A stretch of DNA of 64,000 nucleotides, taken from the NCBI RefSeq assembly GCF_020179605.1, contig NZ_JAINZO010000001.1:806001-870000 (forward strand). Reading direction: 5' to 3'. A program made the translations under genes and the position numbers. Every line of letters starts with the position of its first letter. The first letter of the stretch is position 1. Source of the DNA: Geomonas agri (lineage in GTDB: Bacteria > Desulfobacterota > Desulfuromonadia > Geobacterales > Geobacteraceae). Shown piece after piece: positions 1-6,580 of this stretch. The notes beneath the pieces are model-generated. The model searched no databases. It worked only from the letters and a program-made list of their open reading frames with translations, and was not told the origin of the DNA.

Positions 1-1
1 G

Positions 2-61
2 ATGGCGCAGGACTACCAGCGGGTCTACCGGGATCTCCTGGCGGGCCCGGTAACGGAGTAA
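2..61 (+). CDS. C-terminal end of an upstream gene (partial)
   Basis: The last 19 codons of an open frame enter from the left edge and stop at TAA 59-61. The tail contains YQRVYRDLL, the amphipathic helix often seen at the end of GT4-type glycosyltransferases. It sits 4 bp before a glycosyltransferase gene in the same direction, so it is probably the preceding polysaccharide gene. The family is inferred from very little sequence. Confidence 0.4.
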   Translation: MAQDYQRVYRDLLAGPVTE

Positions 62-65
62 AGCT

Positions 66-1196
66 ATGCCCTTTCTCCTTTTCACCTGCATCTTCCTGAC
101 CTTTTACGCCTATTTCGGTTACCCTCTTTCCTTGTTCCTGCTCTCGCTGTTTCGTTGTCGCGAGGTGCAAAAGTCGATGATCACCCCGGCCATTACCTTC
201 ATCATCACCGCCTTCAACGAGGAGAAGCGCATCAGGGAGAAGCTTGCCAACACGCTGGCGCTGGATTATCCCCCCGAACTGCTGCAGGTAGTAGTGGCCT
301 CCGACGGCTCCACGGACCGCACCAACGAAATTGTGCGCGAGTATGCGGCACGGGGGGTCCTGCTCCTCGAGGTAACAGCGCGCGGCGGCAAGGAGAACGC
401 CCAGAAGGAGGCGGTCGCCATTGCGCAGGGTGAAATCCTCGTCTTTTCGGACGTGGCGACCATGATCGAAGCGGGGAGTCTGCACCGGATGATGGCCAAC
501 TTTGCCGATCCTTCGATCGGGTGCGTGAGCAGCGTGGACCGGGTGATCGGGCGCGACGGGAAACCATGTGGCGAAGGGGCCTATGTGCGCTACGAGATGT
601 GGCTTAGGGATCTTGAGGGCAGGGTGAACTCGCTGGTAGGGCTGAGCGGTTCTTTCTTTGCCGCACGAAAGGAGGTCTGCCGCGATTTCTCTCCGGACAT
701 GCAGAGCGACTTCAGGACCCTTTTGAACAGCATGCGGCTCGGGTGGCGCGGGGTGGGGGACCCGGAGGTGGTCGGTCTGTACCAGGACGTGGGGGACAGT
801 GGCCGCGAATTCGACCGCAAGGTGAGGACGGTGCTCAGGGGGCTCACCGTCTTTTTTAAGAATCTGGAATTCTTGAATCCTTTCCGGTATGGCCTGTTCT
901 CCTACCAGTTCTTCTGCCACAAGCTGCTACGCTGGCTGGTCCCCCTGTTTTTGGCCGGCGCCTTCCTTGCCAACGCAGCCTTGGCGTCCTCTTCCCTGTG
1001 CTACCTTTCTTTGTTCCTATTGCAGAGCGCCTTTTACCTCGTTGCCGGAGGAGGGTGGCGAAACCCTGCGCTGGGCCGGCGCACCCCCTTCAAGATCCCG
1101 CTCTACTTCATCACGGTCAATGTCGCCATAGCCGTCGCCTGGCTGCGCTACCTGCGCGGCAACCGCATGGTGATGTGGACCCCGTCCGAGAGGTAA
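66..1196 (+). CDS. Membrane-anchored family 2 glycosyltransferase
   Basis: A 376-aa GT-A fold glycosyltransferase. An N-terminal membrane helix (about residues 2-28) precedes the nucleotide-sugar domain, which has ITAFNEE near 47-53, the nucleotide-binding DGSTD at 80-84 and SDVAT at 128-132 in the place of the DxD-type metal motif. GSFFAARKE and SDFRTLLNSMRLGWR follow in the acceptor half. Two or three hydrophobic helices close the protein (about 295-365), as in processive or lipid-linked sugar transferases. It probably adds a sugar at the cytoplasmic face during exopolysaccharide assembly. It follows the previous gene by 4 bp and precedes the YdcF-like gene by 6 bp, so it lies in an operon. 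The sugar donor cannot be told. Confidence 0.85.
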   Translation: MPFLLFTCIFLTFYAYFGYPLSLFLLSLFRCREVQKSMITPAITFIITAFNEEKRIREKLANTLALDYPPELLQVVVASDGSTDRTNEIVREYAARGVLLLEVTARGGKENAQKEAVAIAQGEILVFSDVATMIEAGSLHRMMANFADPSIGCVSSVDRVIGRDGKPCGEGAYVRYEMWLRDLEGRVNSLVGLSGSFFAARKEVCRDFSPDMQSDFRTLLNSMRLGWRGVGDPEVVGLYQDVGDSGREFDRKVRTVLRGLTVFFKNLEFLNPFRYGLFSYQFFCHKLLRWLVPLFLAGAFLANAALASSSLCYLSLFLLQSAFYLVAGGGWRNPALGRRTPFKIPLYFITVNVAIAVAWLRYLRGNRMVMWTPSER

Positions 1197-1202
1197 GGCG
1201 AG

Positions 1203-1802
1203 ATGCGCTCGAAAAATGCGGCCCTCCTCTTTTGTCTTCTCGCCCTGGTGCTGCTCCCCTCGTTTCCCGGGGTACGGGCAATCCTCGCGCACCCTCTGAC
1301 CGTTACCGACCCCCAGGCACGCGGCGATGCCTGTTACGTGCTGGCGGGCGGGGAGACGGTCTGGGAGCGGCTGAACGCGGCAGCGGACCTGGTGCATCTC
1401 GGGAGAGTGCCGCGCATCTACCTGATGGACGATCCATCGCGGGACCAGTACAGCGCCCGTGCGGGGCGCTCCTTGACCAGGAGGGAGTGGTACCTCGACT
1501 ACCTTGCCTGGCGGGGAGTGCCGGCGGAACGCGTCAGCTTCATCCCCAGAGCGCCTGGGTTCTTCGGTACGCGTGCCGAGGCGGGAGCATTGGCTGCCCA
1601 TTTGCCCGTTGGGGTGCACCACGTGGTGATCGTGAGTTCCGCTCCGCACATGAGGCGGGCGCTGCTTGCCTTCCGGCGCGCCCTTCCCGCGCAGGTGGAG
1701 GTGGTCCCCTACGCGGCAACGGGACTCGCCGCGAGCGGTGAACTCTACCATCCCCTCTGGATCGAGTACCTCAAGCTTCTGGTTTATGGCGTGGTATCGT
1801 GA
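1203..1802 (+). CDS. YdcF/SanA/ElyC-like DUF218 family protein
   Basis: A 199-aa protein with one N-terminal hydrophobic segment (about 5-25), either signal or anchor, followed by a DUF218-like domain: the CYVLAGGETVWERLNAAADL opening, a middle part with TRREWYLDYLAWRGVPAERV, and VVIVSSAPHMRRALLAFRRA near the end. DUF218 proteins act at the inner membrane or periplasm, and members occur in exopolysaccharide and exosortase clusters; the activity is not known. It starts 6 bp after the glycosyltransferase and is the last gene before a regulatory gap. The family call rests on pattern recognition. Confidence 0.7.
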   Translation: MRSKNAALLFCLLALVLLPSFPGVRAILAHPLTVTDPQARGDACYVLAGGETVWERLNAAADLVHLGRVPRIYLMDDPSRDQYSARAGRSLTRREWYLDYLAWRGVPAERVSFIPRAPGFFGTRAEAGALAAHLPVGVHHVVIVSSAPHMRRALLAFRRALPAQVEVVPYAATGLAASGELYHPLWIEYLKLLVYGVVS

Positions 1803-1903
1803 CGGGAAAAGGCGGCACCGGGTCCCGCTTGAGCGGAAACCGCGGGGAGGAGCAGTGCCAGAGTGCGCGGCGGAGATGATGAACGGGCATGAATCTCCTA
1901 AAG

Positions 1904-1946
1904 TGTGATCCAAATCACTTTTTGGCGTCCCGCGATCTGTTAGAAA
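1904..1946 (+). promoter_or_regulatory. CRP-type palindrome with class II promoter
   Basis: TGTGA-N6-TCACT at 1904-1919 is a near-perfect CRP-type site. A TAGAAA -10-like box lies at 1941-1946. If transcription starts near 1953 the palindrome is centred at -41.5, the classical class II activator position. The first riboswitch begins about 10 nt later. The Crp/Fnr protein at 5590-6318 keeps the RE-x3-R recognition residues that contact GTGA, so it is a natural candidate regulator. This is inference from sequence only. Confidence 0.6.
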
Positions 1947-1961
1947 GGAGGCAAAATCAGA

Positions 1962-2046
1962 GGTACACGATAATACTAAACCATCCGCGAGGGTGGGACG
2001 GAAAGCCTACAGGGTCTCTCTGAGACAGCCGGGTCGCCGAAATGCC
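1962..2046 (+). ncRNA. GEMM-Ib riboswitch aptamer (3',3'-cGAMP type)
   Basis: This is a GEMM-I aptamer: the AAACCA box, a CCAUCC-GCGA-GGGUGG hairpin with a GNRA tetraloop, GGGACGGAAAGCC, a second stem carrying the tetraloop receptor, and closing P1 (GGUA with UGCC). Aligned to the Vibrio Vc2 aptamer, the ligand-contacting G20 is A here (UACU for GGGC). This change marks the Geobacter GEMM-Ib class, shown by others to prefer 3',3'-cGAMP. It lies 72 nt upstream of the FnIII/Ig gene start. Confidence 0.85.
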
Positions 2047-2076
2047 TGCACTACAGGTCGGTGCCCCGGTTTTTTT
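2029..2076 (+). terminator. Riboswitch-controlled intrinsic terminator
   Basis: CCGGGTCGCCGA (2029-2040), the 3' part of the aptamer, can pair with TCGGTGCCCCGG (2058-2069), which is followed by seven T residues. The terminator and the aptamer therefore exclude each other, and ligand binding should prevent termination (an ON switch). Confidence 0.75.
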
Positions 2077-2117
2077 GCGTCTGCAATCCGGGTTTCCGCC
2101 TCTCGTGGAGGTCGCAT

Positions 2118-3254
2118 TTGAAAATCAAGCATGTCCTGGTTGGTGCGTCGTTGCTGCTATCCTTTCCCTGCGCTGCCTTCCCTTCCACTGTGAGCCTCCA
2201 GTGGGACCCCTCCACCGACCCTGATCTTGCCGGCTACCGGGTCTATTATCAGGCCAACTCCTCAGCCCAGCCGTTTGCCGGCAGCGGAGCCGCCGAGGGC
2301 GCGGCTCCCGTCAATGTCTCCACCGGCACCACCGCTTCCATCAGCGGGCTAGACCCCGGCAGCTCCTACTATTTTGCGGTTACTGCCTACAACTCAAGCG
2401 GCGCCGAGAGCGTCTATTCCAACGTCGTCCAGGTTAAGGAGATGGTCCCCCCGGTCGTGGGGATCACCACCCCTTCCGCAAGCGCTACCCTGAGCGGCAC
2501 GGTTTCCGTCGGGGTCAATGCCACCGACAACGTCGGGGTCTCCACGGTCGAGCTGTACGTGAACGGCGGGCTGGTGGGAAGCAGCAATGCCACCCCCTGT
2601 TCGTTTAACTGGCAGACCGCCTCCCTGGCCCCCGGCCAGTACACATTGACTGCCAAGGCGTACGATGCCGCGGGCAACGTCGGTTCTACCGAGGAGGTGG
2701 TCTACGTCACCGGGGATGCCGTGGCTCCCGGCGTCACCATAACGTCCCCGGCCAACAGCAATAATGTGAGCGGCACGGTTACCGTTAGCGCCAGCGCCAC
2801 CGACAACGTCGGCGTGACCGGCTTTGCCCTGTACGACAATGCGACCCTCATCTTCGCCGCAAACCAGAGCCCCATCAGCTACAACTGGAACACGGTTGCC
2901 GCCGGCAACGGGAGCCACACCCTCGTCGCCATAGCATCCGACGCCGCAGGCAACGCGGGGTCTGCCAGCGTGACAGTGAACGTCGCCAACGACATCACCG
3001 CCCCGGTCGTCACTATCGTTTCGCCTTCATCACCCTATCTCAAAAACGCAAGCCTGAAGATCGCGGCTTCCGCTCAGGACAACGTGGCCGTTGTCCGGAT
3101 GGAAGCCTACCTGGATGGTGCCCTCATCCTGGGAACCAACTCCGGATCCATCAGCGCTACGGCGAAGGTGGGCGTCGGGACTCACTCGGTGACCGTCATC
3201 GCATACGATGCCGCGGGAAACAAGGGGACCAGTGCGGTAAGCGTGTCCCGGTAG
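2118..3254 (+). CDS. Secreted FnIII plus three Ig-like domain protein
   Basis: The start is TTG 2118, with GTGGAGG 8-9 nt upstream; earlier starts would lie inside the riboswitch terminator. The 378-aa product has a signal peptide (KIKHVLVGASLLLSF..CAAFP), one fibronectin type III domain (about 25-110, YYFAVTAYNSSG) and three Ig-like domains of the bacterial DNVGV...AYDAAGN type (about 115-200, 205-290, 295-378). There is no enzyme motif or anchor. It is a paralogue of the next gene and shares its riboswitch type, so both are probably surface or matrix proteins induced by cGAMP. Confidence 0.8.
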   Translation: MKIKHVLVGASLLLSFPCAAFPSTVSLQWDPSTDPDLAGYRVYYQANSSAQPFAGSGAAEGAAPVNVSTGTTASISGLDPGSSYYFAVTAYNSSGAESVYSNVVQVKEMVPPVVGITTPSASATLSGTVSVGVNATDNVGVSTVELYVNGGLVGSSNATPCSFNWQTASLAPGQYTLTAKAYDAAGNVGSTEEVVYVTGDAVAPGVTITSPANSNNVSGTVTVSASATDNVGVTGFALYDNATLIFAANQSPISYNWNTVAAGNGSHTLVAIASDAAGNAGSASVTVNVANDITAPVVTIVSPSSPYLKNASLKIAASAQDNVAVVRMEAYLDGALILGTNSGSISATAKVGVGTHSVTVIAYDAAGNKGTSAVSVSR

Positions 3255-3310
3255 CCGGGGCCCGCACCAAAGGGGGAAGTTGCCGTACCTGCGCCGTTAA
3301 AAGAAAACAG

Positions 3311-3339
3311 TTGATTTTGTCTTATAAATCAAATACTAT
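3311..3339 (+). promoter_or_regulatory. Sigma70-like promoter for second riboswitch unit
   Basis: TTGATT (3311-3316), 17 nt, TACTAT (3334-3339). The predicted start, near 3346, lies in a small perfect hairpin, CCCACC-CGAT-GGTGGG (3341-3356). The first unit has a CRP-type site instead, so the two duplicated units have different promoters. Confidence 0.5.
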
Positions 3340-3373
3340 CCCCACCCGATGGTGGGAACAGCCATCACGAACA

Positions 3374-3458
3374 GGTACACGATAATACTAAACCACCCGC
3401 GAGGGTGGGACGGAAAGCCTATAGGGTCTCCCTGAGACAGCCGGGTCGCCGAAATGCC
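3374..3458 (+). ncRNA. GEMM-Ib riboswitch aptamer, second copy
   Basis: It is nearly identical to the copy at 1962-2046: the same UACUAAACC segment with A at the G20 position, a GCGA tetraloop on CCACCC/GGGUGG with compensating base changes in the stem, GGGACGGAAAGCC and the same closing P1. The compensatory changes indicate selection on structure. Predicted to sense 3',3'-cGAMP. Confidence 0.85.
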
Positions 3459-3491
3459 AAGAACTGGTGCTGCGGTCCCGGCTTTTCTATT
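3440..3491 (+). terminator. Terminator overlapping second riboswitch
   Basis: GCCGGGTCGC (3440-3449) inside the aptamer can pair with GCGGTCCCGGC (3472-3482), followed by TTTTCTATTT. This is the same mutually exclusive design as in the first unit, so ligand should allow read-through into the 3542 gene. Confidence 0.7.
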
Positions 3492-3541
3492 TCCATCCCC
3501 CACAAAAGCCCAAGGCCCACGCCGATCCTTGGGGGTCAACG

Positions 3542-4678
3542 ATGGAAGTGTTTGGAAGGACTGGATTGTTCTCCACGTCGGTACTGTTTTTGTTGTTGCT
3601 GTTGTCTACTCCTTGCACCTGCCTCGCCACCAGCGTCACGCTCGCCTGGGATCCCAGCCCGGACGCCGATCTCGCGGGATACCGCATCTACTACCAAGCC
3701 AACAGCAGTGCTGTACCGTTCCAAGGAACGGGAGCCCTCCAGGGAAGCGCTCCCGTCGACGGCGGCAACGTCACCGTGGCGAGTATCAGCGGCCTCGATC
3801 CTGCCAACTCCTACTACTTTGCGGTGACTGCCTATAACTCGAGCGGACAGGAGAGCGTTTACTCCAACGTTGTCCAGATCCCTGAAACACTGCCCCCCCT
3901 GGTCAGCATTACCTCGCCCGCTGACAACACCTCCGTAGCCAGCACCCTCGCCATCAGCGCGGCCGCAACCGACAACGTCGGTGTCGCCAAGGTTCAGTTC
4001 CTGGTCAACGACACACCGGTCTACGAGACCAGCGCCGCTCCCTATACCTATATTTGGAACGCGGCTTCTCTCCCTCCGGGGAGCTACGCCATCGCCGCCA
4101 GGGCCGTGGACCTCTCCGGCAATGCGGCGCTCTCAGCGCCTGTGCACGTTTCCGTGGCGGGCGACGTCACCTCGCCCACCGTTTCCCTGGCGGTGCCGCC
4201 CTCGGATGCCAAGGTAGCCGGAACCATCAACGTTTCGGCAAGCGCCAGCGACAACGTCGGCGTCACCAGGCTCGAACTCTCCATCGACGGCACCCTGCTG
4301 TTGAGCAGTAACCTGAGCCCGGTGAGCTATATCTGGAACACCGTCAACGTAGCCAACGGCAGCCACCTCGTCAGCGCGAGGGGCTACGATGCCGCCGGAA
4401 ACAGCAGCGTCGCCTCGGCCACCGTCGTCGTCGACAATGGCACCAGCCAGACCGCCTCCACATCCCCTTCGACCACAACCTCAACCGGTGCGGTGCCGCT
4501 CACGCTGGCAGACGCGCAACTGGCACTGCAGATCGCCTCCGGTCAGCAGGCACCAACCGCCGAGCAGTTGCAGCGCCTGGACCTGGCGCCTTACCTAAAT
4601 GGCCAGTCGGTGCCTAACGGCAAGGTTGACACCGGCGATGTAGTCGTCATCCTCGCCAAGTTGACCGGCAATCTGTAA
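3542..4678 (+). CDS. Secreted FnIII/Ig protein with dockerin-like C-terminus
   Basis: The start is ATG 3542, after GGGGGT; upstream in-frame starts lie in the terminator. The 378-aa product has a signal peptide (leucine-rich, ending LLSTPCTCLA), an FnIII domain (about 30-120) and two Ig-like domains (about 125-210, 215-300). A Ser/Thr linker leads to a tail, about 325-378, with LTLADAQLALQIASG, the DLAPYLNGQ block and GKVDTGDVVVILAKLTG. That tail resembles a degenerate dockerin (two helix/Ca-loop repeats). The next gene encodes a lipoprotein with a cohesin-like end, which suggests a partner. It is paralogous to the gene at 2118. Confidence 0.8.
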   Translation: MEVFGRTGLFSTSVLFLLLLLSTPCTCLATSVTLAWDPSPDADLAGYRIYYQANSSAVPFQGTGALQGSAPVDGGNVTVASISGLDPANSYYFAVTAYNSSGQESVYSNVVQIPETLPPLVSITSPADNTSVASTLAISAAATDNVGVAKVQFLVNDTPVYETSAAPYTYIWNAASLPPGSYAIAARAVDLSGNAALSAPVHVSVAGDVTSPTVSLAVPPSDAKVAGTINVSASASDNVGVTRLELSIDGTLLLSSNLSPVSYIWNTVNVANGSHLVSARGYDAAGNSSVASATVVVDNGTSQTASTSPSTTTSTGAVPLTLADAQLALQIASGQQAPTAEQLQRLDLAPYLNGQSVPNGKVDTGDVVVILAKLTGNL

Positions 4679-4737
4679 CGAGCCGACACCTCGCGGTCCC
4701 GGTGCCAGGCCGCAAGGGTCGTGCTGTAGGAGGAGCC

Positions 4738-5442
4738 ATGTGGAGATTGAAAGGAGTGTTGTTGGGCTGGATCATGCTGCTGACTGCCGCCTGCGGAGGC
4801 GGAGGAGGGGGGACGCCGGCCGGCTCTCCCGATGTCACTGCCCCGAGCGTCGCCCTCACCGCTCCGGCAAACGGCACCACCATAGCCGGGGTGACTGCCG
4901 TCACGGCAGACGCCAGCGACGATGTCGGGGTGACCAAGGTCGAGTTCTACCTGAACGGCGTCCTGCAGGGAAGCGATAGCTCGGCACCCTACAGCTACAG
5001 CTGGGATCCGTCGACCCTGGCCAGGGGGAGCTACACCTGGACGGCGAAGGCGTACGATGCTGCCGGCAACCAGCGCCAATCCGCCGCCGTCACGGTGACC
5101 GTCCCGGTCTACGCCACCATGACCACGGTGGTGAACGGCACCGGTGCAGTCGGTACCGTATCTCTTGCGGGGATACCCGTCGCCGCCCCGTACGGAGTGA
5201 ACTTCGTAGTCACCATGCCCGCCGGTGCCACCCTGTCCGCGGTCAGCACCTCCGGTCCCTATGCCGGCAGCGGCCTGGCCACCGTCTCCGGTGCCAACAG
5301 CCTCATCCTCGCCAGCAGCCCGGTGGCGTCAGGTGAGATCATGACCGTCACCTTTGCCAACGTACCGTCCGGAGCCCGATCCGCCGATTTCGGCATCACG
5401 GTGTCAGCCGTCTATGACGGAAACGGCAATTTGATCCAATAG
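4738..5442 (+). CDS. Ig-domain lipoprotein with cohesin-like domain
   Basis: The start is ATG 4738, preceded by AGGAGGAG. The 234-aa protein has a lipobox (LLTAAC, Cys about 19) and a glycine linker, so it should be lipid-anchored. One Ig-like domain (about 30-118, DDVGV...AYDAAGN) precedes a C-terminal beta-sandwich. Its FVVTMPAGATL, GLATVSGAN and MTVTFANVPSG features resemble the cohesin-like domains common in Geobacter secreted proteins. It begins 59 bp after the dockerin-like gene, probably in the same transcript. The anchor and cohesin-like end fit a docking partner for that protein; this is inference. Confidence 0.7.
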   Translation: MWRLKGVLLGWIMLLTAACGGGGGGTPAGSPDVTAPSVALTAPANGTTIAGVTAVTADASDDVGVTKVEFYLNGVLQGSDSSAPYSYSWDPSTLARGSYTWTAKAYDAAGNQRQSAAVTVTVPVYATMTTVVNGTGAVGTVSLAGIPVAAPYGVNFVVTMPAGATLSAVSTSGPYAGSGLATVSGANSLILASSPVASGEIMTVTFANVPSGARSADFGITVSAVYDGNGNLIQ

Positions 5443-5532
5443 GAAACGGATAATGCCCCCCTTGCAGAGTTCATTCAGAGCATGTCGGGGGAGCGTGAGT
5501 CTAGACTACCAGCAGTACACCTGGCGTGGAAT

Positions 5533-5567
5533 CCCCCCTTTGCAAAAGGGGGGGATAGGGGGGGATT
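5533..5567. repeat. C/G-rich palindromic repeat (CCCCCCTTTGCAAA type)
   Basis: CCCCCCTTTGC..AAGGGGGGGATAGG followed by GGGGGGATTTGG forms a strong hairpin between convergent genes 4738 (+) and 5590 (-). A diverged copy lies at 36142-36174. It looks like a dispersed intergenic repeat and may also terminate transcription from both sides. Confidence 0.55.
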
Positions 5568-5589
5568 TGGTTTTGCTGCGAGGAGTTTT

Positions 5590-6318
5590 TTAGTGTCTTT
5601 TGCTGGTGCTCCGCGTATCGAAGAAGTTCTTGTTGAGTAGGATCGCCTTGCTGTCCAGGATGCTGATCACGTCCGACCTTTCCAGGCTGCGCAGCACGCG
5701 GCTCATGGTTTCGCGGGTCACCGAGGCATAGCTGGCCATCTGCTGGTGGGTCATCTTCACGTCGATGATGACACCGCGGTCGTCCCGGACCCCGTACAGT
5801 TCTCCCAGTCGATCCAGCAGGGACAGCACGCGGTCCTGGGCATTCTCGGCGTTGAAGCTCAGGATCTTGATCATCTCCCATGATTCGCGCAGCCGGCTGC
5901 ACAAGAGCTCGATGATCTTCTTGCGGATGGCGTCGTTGCTCATCAGGTGCTGCTGGAAATCGTCCTTGTGCAACAGTCCGATCACGGAGTCCTCGTGGGC
6001 GATGATGGTGGCCGGGGAGGTCTTGTTGTCCAAAAGCGACATCTCGCCGAAGAAATCGTTCTTCTTGTGGATGGTGATGATCTGCTCTTTTCCCTCGTCG
6101 TTCATCTTCACTACCCGCACCTTGCCTGAATAGATCAGGTACATGTAGTTGGAGGTGTCCTCCTCGTAAAGCACTATCTGTTCTTTCTCGTAGTTCTTCT
6201 TTCTGAACAACTTCTCGACCTGGTCCACCTCGTCAGGTGTCAGGGACGAGAAGAAGGGAATGCTGCTGATGATGTTCGATTCGTGCTTATGTCTTTGCGA
6301 CGTAGGGCAAGTCATCAC
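5590..6318 (-). CDS. Crp/Fnr family transcription regulator
   Basis: A 242-aa regulator. The N-terminal cyclic-nucleotide-binding-like beta-barrel (about 20-135) includes FFGEMSLLDNKTSPATI, which lacks the Arg-Ser pair used by CRP to bind cAMP phosphate. No FNR-type cysteine cluster is visible, so the effector is unknown. A long helix is followed by a winged HTH (about 165-235) whose recognition helix reads TRETMSRVL; the R-E-x3-R pattern matches CRP residues that read TGTGA. A TGTGA-N6-TCACT site lies upstream of the nearby riboswitch gene. The gene is convergent with the cohesin-like lipoprotein gene and divergent from prsK. Confidence 0.9.
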   Translation of the reverse strand: MMTCPTSQRHKHESNIISSIPFFSSLTPDEVDQVEKLFRKKNYEKEQIVLYEEDTSNYMYLIYSGKVRVVKMNDEGKEQIITIHKKNDFFGEMSLLDNKTSPATIIAHEDSVIGLLHKDDFQQHLMSNDAIRKKIIELLCSRLRESWEMIKILSFNAENAQDRVLSLLDRLGELYGVRDDRGVIIDVKMTHQQMASYASVTRETMSRVLRSLERSDVISILDSKAILLNKNFFDTRSTSKRH

Positions 6319-6377
6319 AATGCCTCCGGCTCTATTTTACCTCAGCCATTCGATGGTTTAACACAAACAATTAGCAC

Positions 6378-6406
6378 TTGTCAATTTATGCCTTAGGCTG
6401 TATAGG
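6378..6406 (+). promoter_or_regulatory. Possible sigma70 promoter of prsK
   Basis: TTGTCA (6378-6383), 17 nt, TATAGG (6401-6406), about 175 nt upstream of prsK and the only good match in the 262-bp gap between the divergent crp-type gene and prsK. The short open frame in this gap (6378-6578) has no ribosome site and is not called. Confidence 0.4.
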
Positions 6407-6580
6407 TATAGCAGGCACTGGCCTGTTTCTATGCCTGTGCAGCCGGAGGTTTGCAGTCACCGTCAGGTGCTTTGTGTGCACCAGATACATCGGCGCGGGC
6501 TTTGACTTGAATTTTTTATCCGGACTACTGCCGGTATGCGTGTTGGACGTTCTTATGGTTCTTGTGCCTAAGAGGTAACG

